A stretch of 64,000 bases of DNA. Origin: Sisyra terminalis. Lineage: Eukaryota > Arthropoda > Insecta > Neuroptera > Sisyridae. The notes beneath the pieces are model-generated. The model searched no databases and was not told where the DNA came from. It saw only the letters and a list, made by a program, of their open reading frames with translations. Position 1 is the first letter of the stretch, and each line of letters starts with the position of its first letter. Location of the stretch: assembly GCA_958496175.1 (NCBI GenBank), contig OY292279.1, positions 5,890,001-5,954,000 on the forward strand. Reading direction: 5' to 3'. The position numbers and the translations under genes were made by a program. Of this stretch, positions 34,752 to 46,287 are shown in pieces.

Positions 34752-36050
34752 TCGTTCGACTAAATTATTACCCTACTTCCTGGAAAAAGCCAAAAACTGT
34801 CCTTATTCCTACACCCGGAAAAGAACTATCTAAAATTAACTCATACAGACCCATCAGCCTGTTACCAATCCTTTCCAAAATTTTTGAAAAACTCTTATTG
34901 GAACATTTGAATGCGGATATTACTAGACTAAAAATCATCCCTCAACATCAATATGGATTCAGATCAAACCACAGTACAATTGAACAAGTCCACAGAGTTG
35001 TAAACGAAATTAAAAATGCTTTAGAAAATAAATCAATCTGTACGGGAATTTTCCTCGACCTATCTCAAGCTTTCGACAAAGTCAACCATAATGGTTTACT
35101 CTACAAAATATACTTCTTACTACCAATTCAATACCACAAAATTCTAAACAGCTACATTACCAGTAGAACATTTCAGGTTCAATTTGGTAAGGAGTTCAGT
35201 TCGTCGCGAACCATAAAAGCAGGAGTACCACAAGGCAGTGTTCTGGGTCGACTATTATACTTAATTTTTACAAGCGATCTTCCAACAAACGATCAAATTA
35301 CAACCACCACATTTGCAGATGATACAGCTCTACTTTACTCCAACAAAGATCCTAAGATAATCCAACGTCGCCTACAGGAACATGTAAATGTCATAACTAA
35401 ATGGTGTGACCAATGGGGAATTAAACTCAATGATGAAAAATCAATCCAAGTCACGTTAACCCTAAAAAAAATCATAAGTCCATGGATCAGAATCAACGAC
35501 AAATCCATACCACAAAGCAGCTCGGTCAAATATCTGGGAATGCATCTTGACCAAAAATTAACCTGGCGTGAACACATCTTGAAGAAAAAGGAACACATGA
35601 ACATAATATTTAAAAAACTATACTGGCTCATTGGAAAAAAATCAAAATTAAAATTAGAAAAAAAAAATCATCATATTCAAATCTATATTAAAACCTATAT
35701 GGACGTACGGAGCTAAACTTTGGTGTTCCGCTAAAAATTAAAATTTACAAATTATAGACTGCTGTCAATCAAAAATTATTAAAGCCATCACTGACGCTCC
35801 TAAGTACGTGCGAAATTCTAAAATACTTAGAGATACCCACACTGAAACAGTCAAAGAAGGCACTTTGAAAATTAGTAAATCCTACAAGAAAAAACTGGAC
35901 TCACACCCGAATTAATCTGCCAGGAAGATCTTAAAAGCCAAATGTTTCACGAGACTCAAGCGAAATGATCCATGGAACTTAATGGAGTAAATTCGAAACC
36001 AATAGTCGAGGCCAATGATGGACCCACCTTCCACATCCAATTCTACACAA
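34752..36050 (+). pseudogene. Jockey-like LINE reverse transcriptase
   Basis: The plus-strand frame runs RLNYYPTSWKKPKTVLIPTP, INSYRPISLLPILSKIFEKL, QYGFRSNHSTIEQVHRVVNE, FLDLSQAFDKVNHNGLL, AGVPQGSVLGRLLYLIFTSD and TTFADDTALLYS. These are RT blocks 1-5 in order, with catalytic D in LDLSQAFD and the DD of FADD. YLGMHLDQKLTW marks the thumb. An intact frame covers 34758-35716 (the annotated ATG at 34898 is internal). After 35716 the connection region continues with stops and shifts (APKYVRNSKILRDTHTETV). The enzyme would copy LINE RNA at the target site; this copy is dead. Confidence 0.8.
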
Positions 36051-36273
36051 AGGTGTAGGGAAGAATAATTACTTTAGTTTCTTTAGATTTAGTTTTAGAC
36101 TTAAGAGTTGTAATAAATTTTGTAAGAGATATATTTATATCTGATTCAAAAATTATAAATAAAAATGATACCAAATAAAAAAATAGATGATAAAATTAAG
36201 ATTTTAGCTTTTATTAAATAATAAGACAATTCAGGTTGTCTAAGATCGATTTTTTTATTTAATATTTTTTAAT

Positions 36274-36327
36274 ATTCAAATTAGTTACGTTTCGTTACGT
36301 ATCGTAACTTCATCAGGCTTCTTGAAT
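36274..36327 (-). ncRNA. Hammerhead ribozyme, family B, copy 1 left
   Basis: On the minus strand: outer stem I AUUCAA, internal loop GA, inner stem I AGC, core CUGAUGA, extra A, stem II GUUAC with loop GAUAC and GUAAC (5 of 5), GAAACGUA, then ACU, AAU, UUGAAU closing stem I. Only the pair beside the core (C with A) is lost. A stem I with an internal loop is the natural, fast-folding hammerhead form. Predicted cleavage follows GUA. Confidence 0.65.
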
Positions 36328-36368
36328 CACAAAAAATAAAATATTTTCAATTTAAATTCAATAAATGA

Positions 36369-37340
36369 AACTATTCGCTATGCCCAGGAAAGAACACAAT
36401 ATTGTTCTGCGGCTTTTCTGGATGTGGCACAGGCATTAGATAAGGTGTGGCATCCCGGACTGTTGCACAAAATCAAAAAACAACTTTCTGCGTATTTTAA
36501 CATAATCTCGTCCTACTTGGAAAACGGTATATTTCAAGTCAAATACAAATCGGAAGTAGAAATTTGGAAGACTTCCAAAAAAATAACAGCCTGGGTTGTT
36601 CCTGTTGTTGCATCAACAACAGATGCATTAGTGGCTACATTTGCTGATGACACAGCCATCGTAACCACAGCAGATGAACCAAATGAAGCTTCGTTAAAGC
36701 TCCAAAATAATCTGGACAAAGTAGAAAAATGGGCAAAAAAGTGAAAAATAAAAATAAGCAACGCAAAATCTACACACATAATGTTTACACTGCGCAGAAA
36801 TATATGTCCACCAGTTACAATGGAAGGCACAGAACTACCGTAAAAGAGCACGGTAAAATATCTCGGAATGCACTTTGATCAAAAACTTACATGGGTTGTG
36901 CAAATCAAAAAAGCTCGAGAACATTTAAATAAAAAATACAAAAAAATGTACTGGTTAAGGGCATTTAATGCACCATTATCAACAGAAAACAAACTTCTTC
37001 TGTACAAGGTCATCCTCAAGCCCATATGGACATATGGAATACAGTTGTGGGGTACTGCATTCAACTACAAAATTGAAATCCTACAAAGATTTCAATCAAG
37101 GACTCTACGACAAATAATCGGTGCTCCATGGTATGTAAACAATAAAAAAATACATGAAGATACATGAAGATACAGAAATGCCATCTGCAAAGGTGGAAAT
37201 TCAAAGGTTTAATAAAAAATATCTGACAAAACTAGACGATCATTCCAATCATCTCGCAATAAACTTATTGAACAACCGTAAGGTGATAAGGTTACAAAAA
37301 TGGAATGTAATAAATTTGCCTGATAGATTTTGTAACTAAA
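36369..37340 (+). pseudogene. Second Jockey-like reverse transcriptase fragment
   Basis: The frame starts IRYAQERTQY-like and reads AFLDVAQALDKVWHPGLLHK, YLENGIFQVKYKSE, then a deletion that removes the VPQGSVLGP block, then TFADDTAIVTTADEP, LQNNLDKVEKWAKK. After a stop, KYLGMHFDQKLTW, KLLLYKVILKPIWTYGIQLW, RTLRQIIGAPWYVNN and finally DHSNHLAINLLNN. Order and motifs are those of Jockey LINEs. It is related to, but distinct from, the neighbouring LINE (HFDQKLTW versus HLDQKLTW). Loss of RT block 4 and stop codons make it inactive. It lies between inverted family B hammerhead arms. Confidence 0.75.
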
Positions 37341-37671
37341 CAAATATTCCTATTAACTTTTTGTTGCCAAATTATTATTTCTTATTACATAGCTTTATTT
37401 GTTTCACATTATTTTTAGCATTGATACTGTTATTATAGACTATTATTATTATTCTTATTGCTACTGTTAATTGTTTTTATGATTGTTGTTATTGGTATAA
37501 GAATTACAATTATTGGTATTGTTGCTATTGAGTGTTAAAAATTTTGGTACTTATACAGCACTAATCTACTGGGACTAGTGCTTACATGTGATTGTTTATG
37601 AATTGGATGCATCTATTGCAACCCTATGCAGATTGTGCAATTTAATTGAAAATAAAAAAAAAAATTTTTTG

Positions 37672-37725
37672 ATTCAAGAAGTCTGATGAAGTTGCAATAC
37701 GTAACGAAACGTAGCTAATTTGAAT
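37672..37725 (+). ncRNA. Hammerhead ribozyme, family B, copy 1 right
   Basis: Outer stem I AUUCAA (37672-37677) with UUGAAU (37720-37725), inner stem I AGU with GCU (one G-U), core CUGAUGA (37683-37689), extra A, stem II GUUGC with loop AAUAC and GUAAC (one G-U), GAA, AC/GU and A17. Predicted cleavage is after 37713. Compared with the left copy, stem changes are compensated by G-U pairs. Confidence 0.7.
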
Positions 37726-37799
37726 ATTAAAAAAATATTTAATAAAAATACCAATCTTAAACAACCTGAATTGTCTTCTTATTTATGATTTAATAAATA

Positions 37800-38570
37800 T
37801 GTACTTCTTTCATAAGTTACTACAAATTCTCTGAACCGATCTTTGATTAATCAATAATAAAAAAAACCTAATACTTTTCAAACTAGGAACCAAAGTAAAT
37901 AAAGCTGTATTTACTACCCCCTAATAAAAAAACTATTGTTCTATATATCGTGAATGAAAATAACAGGATTATTTCACTGATTTTATTATCAACTCGTATC
38001 GATTACACTCTTTTTTTTGCATTTAAATGGAAATTGGAAAAAAAAATACTATCCAGATTTGTGACTATAGCTCTGTGGAGGTGGAGAGGAACAACAATTT
38101 TCAATTAAAAAAACATTTTTCCTGTTGTAAAAATTATTTTTCACTTCAGTTGATAAAGCCCCTATGACAAGTATGAGATAATTGTTTCAAGAGGACCAAA
38201 ACAATTATTTGTTCGTAACGGTGGATGATTTTCGTTCAACGTTTTCAATTGCAAACTGAATAAAAATATTAAAGAAAAATATACAATTTCATAACAGCAA
38301 AATCCGGCAAATATAAAATATGATTTTAAAAATTTAAAATTTAATGTTTTTTGATATGAGTTTATAGTTTTCTTACCAATCTTAAGTCTAGATAAACTTA
38401 AGTCTGTTTTTCAATTGTTGGTACTTCTATCTGTTACTTTAAAGCTTCATTAATTGAAATATTTGCAACAATTGAATTTTTTTTGACTTGTACATAACTT
38501 GATTCTATTGGCTTTTAAGTAAAACTTTGGTTTAGCTATGTATAACGTTGGCAATTTCAATTTTAATAAA
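37800..38570. other. AT-rich stretch without recognised genes
   Basis: No domain-bearing ORF, no TIR pair. Confidence 0.4.
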
Positions 38571-38890
38571 TTTACACATCGGTTGATAAGTTTTCGGTTT
38601 AATAAAGGAAAAAACAATATTTTGGATCAATTTGATTGTATTTATTAACAGGAATCCCTTTAAGAGTGACACAATCATTCCAGCGATTCTCAAACATCAA
38701 TTCCATTCTAGAAAAGGATTTATCATTTCAGCAATTAGGGCATCCAGAACATGAGGCATCATTAGAGCTCATATAACTACATTTATACACATGAAACCAC
38801 TCAATAATGGTTGATTTTCCTGGTACAGAGTTTGAATAGTACCTATCAAGCCTTATTTAAATTTTATGTTTTTTTCTATAAAATAGGAAA
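38571..38890 (-). mobile_element. mariner 3' end with TIR and transposase C-terminus
   Basis: The plus-strand sequence cacatcggttgataagtttt (38576-38595) is a mariner TIR of the kind common in insect elements. Inside it, on the minus strand, the end of the transposase reads MELMFENRWNDCVTLKGIP, matching the R-W--C-TL-G pattern near the mariner C-terminus. The rest (38720-38890) is too decayed to read. Left half missing or beyond recognition. Confidence 0.65.
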
Positions 38891-39159
38891 TTTTTTCAAT
38901 TTACAAAATTCTTCTCCATTATTTTGTTTTAAAAAATGTTTTAGAAAACCACTGTAACATTTTTTTTTATTTACAAATTTTGTTTTTGCAACATCTGCCT
39001 CTTGGTAATAGTGGGTTAGTTGTGTCCAATGACACAATTAACAATAAAAACTATAGTAAAACAACAGGAATAATATTCAAAATATAATTATAGTATAAAT
39101 AGTTTTCTTAAATACAATAACACTAACAACTTTAATTTCTTTTTGATTTCTGTAATTTC

Positions 39160-39999
39160 GATTTATTATTTGTGCTCTAATTTTTGAGTCAATGCTGTCA
39201 AACTATCAAGGAAAAAATATTTAACTGCACATATATTTAAAGAAATTAAAATTCCTTACATAAAACGTCTTCTTAAAATTTTCCCTAGACACGCCATTTC
39301 CGAATAATTAAGTTTTAAAAATTGAGATAATTTTTAGATTTATCTTTTTTAATTTGGAATTTTTTAACTAACGACGAAATAAATATATAGAAATAAACAG
39401 TATAGATTCTAGAAGGAAATTCATTGTTCTACAAAAAAGGTCCCATAACGTTTTTACATAATATCAATTTTTCAAAATTGGTTTAACAACGAAAAAAAAC
39501 AATAATTTAATTTTTCCTTCAACTTTAATTGGGAATAATTTTTGAAAAAGTGATTTTATGTAAAAATGTTAAGATATATTTTTTGTAGAGCATTAAATTC
39601 CATTCAAGAATCAATATTGTTTATTTCTTCATATTTATTTGTTCGATAGTTACAAAATTCCAAAATAAACAAGATAAATCTTAAAATTGTATCAATGTCT
39701 GAAGTTTGATTATTCGGAAACGGCGTGTCTGGCAAAAATGTTTAAAGAAACGTTTTTTGTAGGAAATTTAATTTTCTATAAACATATGTGCAGATAATTT
39801 TTTTTACCTTGATAGCTTGACAGCATTGACGCAAAAATGAAATCACAAATAAAAAATTGAAATTAAAGTTGATAGATCTCTTAATATTAATAAGAAGGGC
39901 TCAAACCTTCCAGAATTTTTTTTTTGTCACCTTGAACAATATTTTTGATATACTTTTCCAAAAAAAAAATAAAGTAGGCGATTTTTTTGGCCCAAAATA
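39160..39999. mobile_element. FB1 palindromic MITE, copy c
   Basis: Left arm starts in the middle of the consensus (tttgtgctctaatttttgag), so its outer 150 bp are missing. The centre is near 39500 and the right arm runs to ttttggcccaaaata. The cttaatattaat palindrome is mutated at 39882. No coding capacity. Confidence 0.75.
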
Positions 40000-42068
40000 G
40001 TACTCAAAGTATGAAATAATTTCCGAAAAAAAAATATATCAAAGTATTTCAAATCATATATTTTCGAAGAAAACTAGACTAGACGAAAACTAGAAAACTA
40101 TGCATTGAAGTTTAAATAGGAAAAGAAATTTAAACCTCAACGGTTTAAGTCTCTGATAGTTAAGATCCAAATAATGAATTTTCCAGCATTGAATCCTATT
40201 AATTTTGCACCAGATCTAAGCTTTGAGATCAATTTTCTTTAGATCAATGTCAGGTGGAAAAACATTTTTCCTCATCACTTAAGAAAATTAAACTATTTTT
40301 TTTTGAGTATGAAAATTAATTAATTTTATTGAATAGTTTCAATCAATGTTTTTCCGAGAAAAAAAAAATCTAAACATTTCTTCAACTAAGTCCGTAAAAC
40401 TGAAATATATTTCGTAGCCATCAAATTTAAACTTTTGCCCATTACTTTCCATTGTCAACCAATACATTTTTTTTTCACTCACTTAATTGAAAAAAATGTG
40501 ACCTAAATATTTTCGTCGGCAAAGAAAATTATGTTTACTGCCTTCACATAATTTCTTTTCTCTTACACTCTCCATCCTTTCAGACATCCCCTTTGTTCAT
40601 ATTACCCTGGCAATCTATAGGTTTTCGCCTGCCATTATTGAGACAACGACGCCAATTCAAATTTCCCCATTTAAGTGTGCAGCCCAAGGAAAATTCGTTT
40701 CAAATGAAAAGTTTCAATGTCCAAACATTTTCATGTTCATCCCTCATACCACCAAATCAGTGCAACTATTCAATGGGTATGCGTGATAGGATGAATTCTT
40801 TCGCGAAAAAACATCATCAACCCCCGGAAATTGATTTTATTACAAATGTTGCAGACACATACGCATAAATTGTTATTCTTCCCAGTCATTCCATTTGTTT
40901 TTTTTTTTAATGTGATCCTCCTCCAATCGTACATTTTTCATAAGAAAAGAATTTAATAACGTATCTTTGATGAATTGAAAAGAAGGTACGAATGAAAAAG
41001 AAAATAAATTATCAATGATCGGAAATTATTTTTTCTCCTTCTTTGAACTTTCTGATAACAATATTTTTCTCTCACTATAAATTAGAGTCGAACGATGAAA
41101 GACTCAACTCTTGTCAGAAAAGAGCGGAATCGAAAATATTTGATCACAATTTGCACGAATATATCTAGCGAGGGATAAACAAAAGCTCTAAGATATCTGA
41201 TATGTTTCTTGAAGAAATTCGGTTTCGATCAAGCGAATTTAATTATGATAATATATCAATTACATCTCGGCTCTAATCCCAGATTAGCCTGGATGAAGAT
41301 TGGCGGCGGTAAATAGATCGGAATGACTGGGGCACGTTTGGAATGGGTTATTATTTGACGAAGGGATGATGATGATGATGATGAAATCGGAGGCTCTATG
41401 CTAATTATTCCCACTCAGTTCACAGTCGTTCTCACCGCCCCTTCTCTCACTAACTATTGTTTAATTATAATCAGTCGTACAATGTTAGCATCATTGTACA
41501 CCTAGTTTGCTTGTAACCCCTAATTACGATCAAACATTTGACAAAACAATTGTAATCGCTACGTCATTGCCGTTTAAGGGATGCACAAAAAGCAGCCGCC
41601 TAAAAAACTGAAGAATCCCACCAACAATTTACTACCCCATCTACTCATTTATCCAAACTACGAAAACCCCCAAAAAAAAAAACATATTATTTCTTAAATA
41701 AATTTTTAACAAAAACTTTCCAGAACACCTCAACAGAAACGTTGAAAAATATTAAAGAAAACTTTATATTTTTGAGCTTTCTTGTATTTTTTAAAATAGT
41801 TTCAACTAAAAGAGCTAGTTGAGAAAAAAAAAACGTAGAATTTCTTAAACTTTTGTCCACCCCTTAAGGTATCTCTAATCCATACATTCTGTTACGTAAA
41901 TTCTAGATAATTGGACTGTAATAACAACAATTAGTTCAATTAATATTCCCATTGTTTCAAATACTGTGTGTTGGTAAAGAGGGTCGTAGATTTACTACTT
42001 TCATTGAACTCTCAAGTTCATACGATTTTCTGTAAATTCGACACTGGTTATACCAATTTTATTGTTTA
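40000..42068. other. Unique stretch with GC-richer, possibly regulatory DNA at 40.5-41.6 kb
   Basis: No domain-bearing ORF; the 91-codon ORF at 40593-40868 has mixed composition but no recognised motif and no clear splice sites. Within it lie a GATGAT microsatellite (41366-41384) and an inverted pair of Sox-type sites (41477-41499). Confidence 0.4.
41477..41499. promoter_or_regulatory. Inverted pair of Sox/HMG-type sites, speculative
   Basis: GTACAATG and CATTGTAC form a perfect 8 bp inverted repeat with a 7 bp spacer. ACAATG is the core recognised by Sox-family HMG proteins, and inverted pairs with short spacers are used by dimerising Sox proteins. A further aacaattg lies at 41545-41552 and ctaattac nearby. 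This is suggestive of an enhancer, not evidence of one. Confidence 0.25.
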
Positions 42069-43334
42069 CTAGCTGATCCCCGCGACTTCGTCTGCGTAAC
42101 GTAGGTGTCACTTTGACATTGCGGGTCATACCCGTCATTTTTTTTCTATATTTTCTTCTTAAATTTGCTATTTGTAGTGGTATATAAAAATTATTATTTT
42201 CTTATTTGTATTACGAAAAACATAATCATACTTAAAACACTATTTTGTCAACTTTAAAAACTGTTATAATTGATTTTCGAATTTTTCTAAATACCGAAGA
42301 AAAGTTAGTTTGGAAGATTTTATATTTTGATTGATAATGAAATATATGACGAAAAATTGCTCCCTTAATGTTTTTCAGCAGAATAAATAATTGCTCCAGG
42401 TCACAATCATTGGTTGATAAAAATTAGATTTTATAAAGTTTGATTGTTGAAAAATAAACAAAAATTAAAAATTGCTTTTTTAGAATAAGTACTGTATAAA
42501 CTTTCATACTAATTTAGTGAAATAACAATATTTAAAACCTTGTTATTAAAATGATACATCAAAAATTTTCAAAAAAAAATTCTTATTAGATGTTTACTTC
42601 TTATAAGGAATACATCAAATATTAAAATGTCATCAGTCAGAGGGGAAATATAAATACAGGATTTTATGTATGCACAGTTTTAAAAACGTATGTACTTTAC
42701 GTTTTATCATTATTACTACTACTGCTACTACTATTACTTTTTTTTGTTAATATATCAATATTCAGCAACTCTAAGGGTCTATTTACAATAATTTTGTAAA
42801 AAAAATATAAAAAAAAAAGTTTACTCTAAGATTCGAACCCATTTCTTTATAATTAGAAGCATCAGAATGTCAGATACGTAAGCCATTAGGCTATTAACAT
42901 CAACTATGTGTGTTATATATATAAACGTTTATATTTCGAAGAGGAAATTTTTTAAAATTTAAATTGAATTTAGTGTGCTTTTTATCAGTTCAACTAAAAA
43001 TATTTCTTATAGATAGTTTTTTAACTTTAAATTACCTTTCTAATGATATATAACTCATCTGTATAGTGTAAAAGTTTCTGTTTTGATCCCTAGGGAATAC
43101 CTTCTCCTATTATTATTAAGGAATGATAAGTAGCCTAACATGTGTTGGAATTCGTGTTGTTTCTTAATACCAAATTTCATTAAATTCGGTTGTTTTTACA
43201 GACAGACAGACAGACAAAAATTTCAAAAATGTTAAATTTGGAATTAGAGCCTCTGGAAGCAAATATTTACCCTAAAATTGGGTTCAAAATCGAAATGTAC
43301 AGACAGACGTAAGAATTTTATATATTAGTGTAGA
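42069..43334 (-). mobile_element. Non-autonomous Helitron, 1.27 kb, minus strand
   Basis: On the minus strand it starts TCTACACTAATATATAAAAT (43334 inwards, preceded by A). It ends in the same hairpin and tail as the 12415-14830 element (cagacgaagtcgcgggg, then CTAG at 42069-42072, followed by T). It shares the 5' 600 bp, the tRNA-like segment (42825-42905) and the last 200 bp with that element, but lacks most of the middle. No Rep/helicase. Confidence 0.85.
42825..42905 (-). other. tRNA-like segment inside the Helitron
   Basis: Minus-strand box A-like tagcctaatgg and box B-like gggttcgaatct, followed by a long T-run. Better preserved than the copy at 12868-12955. No proper acceptor stem, so it is a tRNA-derived relic. 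Confidence 0.4.
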
Positions 43335-45088
43335 TTATTTGCGCCGTTAATTTTGAAAGTGAGTTAAGTCCATTTCAAAAACAATCCCTATAGTATTATC
43401 ATTTTTAACCATAGGAACATAAGATACTATGGAGGAGGAAATAATTGGCATTTTTGTTAACAACTAAAATGAAATCAGTAATATGTGAAAACTTCGCAGT
43501 TAAATAATTAACATACTTTGTTCTAGTTACAAAAAGAAGAATAACCATATAGACCGTCCTTGAAATGGATTCACACATTTCAAAGTGAAATTGTTTAAGA
43601 AAAAATGGAAAATTCCATCCTTTTTTTGGAGAAAAGTTTTTTACTGATCGCTATTGTAAAAACTACCCTTCAATATAACGATAGTTATTAAAAAATTTAA
43701 GCTTTATTTTTTTCTTTTACGGTAATAACTAAATGAATTTTTTGCTGATATCTTTAATTGTCTTAAATGGTTTCTCCTTTCAATTGATTTATATTTTGTA
43801 TTTTAGTGATTTGTGGTACCTAAAGAAAATCGATTTTACCCAAAAAATAATTTATTTTAAAAGCAAAGGAGAAGTAAAATGAAGTCACAAAGGGGTGGAA
43901 TAAAATTAAATGTAGATTGCTTTATCTGCAATAATTCACAGAAAAAAAAATATTACCATCAATATTTCCAATGTCAGTTTAATTTTAAATTTTGTATTAA
44001 AATTTATCCATCGAGTGAAAGCTCAGTTTCCAAATCATTATGAATTTAAGGACAAAGAATTGTTTATTTTAACGTCTATTCAAATCGAAAAATCATTAAT
44101 AGGAAATGCTAAAAAAAATCTTTTAATACAGTTTTTAGCCTTCTAACCAGGAAAAATTTTGATAATCTTTTAATCATTGAAATATTAATATAACCAACTA
44201 TTTTTTTTCTGCTCTTAAAGGTGCATAAGTGGGAAATTGTTTGGATCTCTGTGATACACCTTGCCCACATTTCTTTTTCAAATTTCTGAATTGAGCATAA
44301 CTTTTGATAATCATTCTTTTTTGCTCACCGGATTCCACGGAAAGCAATGCAATTTAGACATTTGGAAAATACATATTAAATAACATACAAAAAAGCTAAG
44401 AAAATAGCAAAATCTTTATATTTTTTGACACCCAAGCTCTGTTAAAATCATTGATAAAATCGCAGATTTATTTTAAACAGTTATACAAGTGTCAGCATGT
44501 CTTTACTGCAGATTTGACCGCTGAAAATCAAATATCCTTAGAATGGGAACCATAAGGCCATACTGGAAAACGAAAAGGCAGTTGGTTTTCACAGAAAAAT
44601 CTTTCGTTGGTTCAGTTCCAGTGTTTGAGGTCACAAAATCAGCGGTAAAAAAAACTATTAAAGAATAATTTTACACTCAAACATTATCCTTTGTTAAGCA
44701 ATACCATGGGACAAACACATAGCAAAGGAATGCCAAGAAATTTTTGTCAAATTTTGTTTCTTTTTCAGTATGCTCCAACTAAAAGCTCACCAATTTTGAC
44801 CTCCACAATTGTCTTAATTTCAAATTTGCTTTTCTTTGATTTATTTCAGCCTAAGCTTTTACGATGGAAGCTTTCCATTATAGAGTTGCCTTTCTTCTCC
44901 AATCTCTTTCCTGGAGGTTCCCAATTTAATACTCTTTTTGGTCATCTGTATTCTGAATTTTTTTGGATAAAACCATTTTCTAGTTCTTTTTCCGATGTTC
45001 TTATCGTAGAGCATTTAATATCAATATTTCTTAAGACTTAACTGCTGAAATACTTGATTTGTGCAGATTTTAATCCAAATTGGTGATA
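43335..45088. other. AT-rich stretch without recognised genes
   Basis: The 116-codon ORF at 44691-45041 is hydrophobic and phenylalanine-rich with no domain, and I do not trust it. No TIR pair found. Confidence 0.4.
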
Positions 45089-45096
45089 GTTTACAT

Positions 45097-45492
45097 CAGT
45101 GATTCCCAAAGTGGTCTATATCGACCCCTAGGGGTCTATAACAACCTGCAAGGGGTCTAAGTCAGCGAAAAAAAATTTGGGGGTCCATGAAATGAAAATT
45201 GGGGTCCACGATAGTGGATCTCAACACATACACTGGTAGTACCTATTTACTTACATCATACTATCTTATAATATCAAGACATTGATTTTGAAAATTTTAT
45301 TTTGAGTAGTTTTAATTTAAATTCAATTAATGAATGTATAAATTAACATGTGTTTTTACTTTAAGTTTTTAACACTAAACTTCACTACAGTTAGAAATTT
45401 ACAGGAAATCAATATCAGGTAAGTAGGCGGTCTACCCAACACGGAAAAACACGGCAAGGGGTCTACGACACAAAAAAGTTTGGGGAACTCTG
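45097..45492. mobile_element. hAT MITE, 396 bp, perfect 8 bp TSD
   Basis: Ends CAGTGATTCCCAAAGTGG (left) and, on the minus strand, CAGAGTTCCCCAAACT (right) form an imperfect TIR. Perfect direct repeats GTTTACAT lie at 45089-45096 and 45493-45500, the 8 bp duplication diagnostic of hAT transposition. The subterminal parts contain repeated ggggtct motifs (45131-45160, 45456-45468), as often seen in hAT subterminal regions. No coding sequence. Confidence 0.9.
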
Positions 45493-46287
45493 GTTTACAT
45501 AATTGGTTGCCTTTACCTTAAGTACTGTTGGATCATTCAATATACAGATTCTTCAGAAGATGAAACTATTTCTCATATTCTTTTGGAATAAAAATCCAGT
45601 ACTGAATTAGTCGAAAAACATCTTGTTGTCTTGCTACTATTTTTTTTAGCTTATAACAGATGAAATAGGGGTCCAGGGAATACAATAAGCCTAAGAATGC
45701 AGAGGTGAGGCTCTCAAAAAAAAAAATAAGTATATTAAAGATATTAATCAAAAACCAATTCATAGATATTATTTTGACTAAGCAACTCTATAAGTTGCCA
45801 CTTTTTAACCTGCCACCTCTAAGAATTTGTTGTTAAAGATTGGTATCTCAAATGCAGATTACAGTTATTTAACTAATGGAACCTCAGGTGACCTTAAACG
45901 AGAAACGTTAAGATAAATCCATGAAATTGGTCATTAATTTCTAAGAGGTCTAATGCAGAGGAATTTAGACGTTGAACTTTAAGAAAATGGAATTTAAAAA
46001 AATAACAACAATGAAATTTCAGAAAAAGTTAAAGATTAGAACCAAATTTTGTATGACTTTATTTTAAGTATAAGCGTCACTTTATCCTTCATCTTTACTG
46101 AAATAAAGATACAAGAATAATGAGGAAAACATTTAAAAAATTAAGTGTCTAGTTTTTAGAAGGAAAAATAATATTTTGGATACTGAAGCAAAGCTTCTTC
46201 AGATCTTTAACCTTTATATTACCACCCCCATCAAGGATTATCCCATTTTCTACTCAGACTTAAAAAAAAGGGTTGAAAACATTTATT

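Larger units (their letters stand above)
34265..36175 (+). mobile_element. Jockey-like LINE with inverted 5' segment
   Basis: A non-LTR retrotransposon in two opposed pieces. 34265-34750 is antisense and encodes the linker just upstream of the reverse transcriptase. 34752 onwards is sense and continues the protein exactly where the first piece stops. This is the arrangement that twin priming produces during LINE insertion. The octamer tcgttcga (34752-34759; reverse complement at 34281-34288) is present at both breakpoints, suggesting microhomology. The 3' end near 36175 is A-rich (aaataaaaatgataccaaataaaaaaa). No clear target duplication was identified. Confidence 0.75.
36209..37799. mobile_element. 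Family B hammerhead inverted repeat with Jockey fragment between the arms
   Basis: Left arm (36209-36368) and right arm (about 37640-37799) are inverted copies: agacaattcaggttgt, then a T-rich stretch, then a family B hammerhead (36274-36327 minus, 37672-37725 plus), then an A/T-rich spacer. In the compact copy at 58770-59030 the two arms nearly touch. Here a degraded Jockey reverse transcriptase separates the spacer halves. Either the LINE fragment inserted into a family B palindrome, or the inverted arms carry it as cargo. It starts about 35 bp after the end of the LINE at 34265-36175. Confidence 0.7.

Noticed and set aside
35335..35631. 98-codon minus-strand ORF
   Set aside because: Antisense shadow of the LINE reverse transcriptase frame.
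40593..40868. 91-codon ORF in GC-richer DNA
   Set aside because: No domain, no paired splice sites; the region is more likely non-coding.
44691..45041. 116-codon ORF
   Set aside because: Phenylalanine- and serine-rich, no recognisable motif, in AT-rich DNA; reads like a chance frame.
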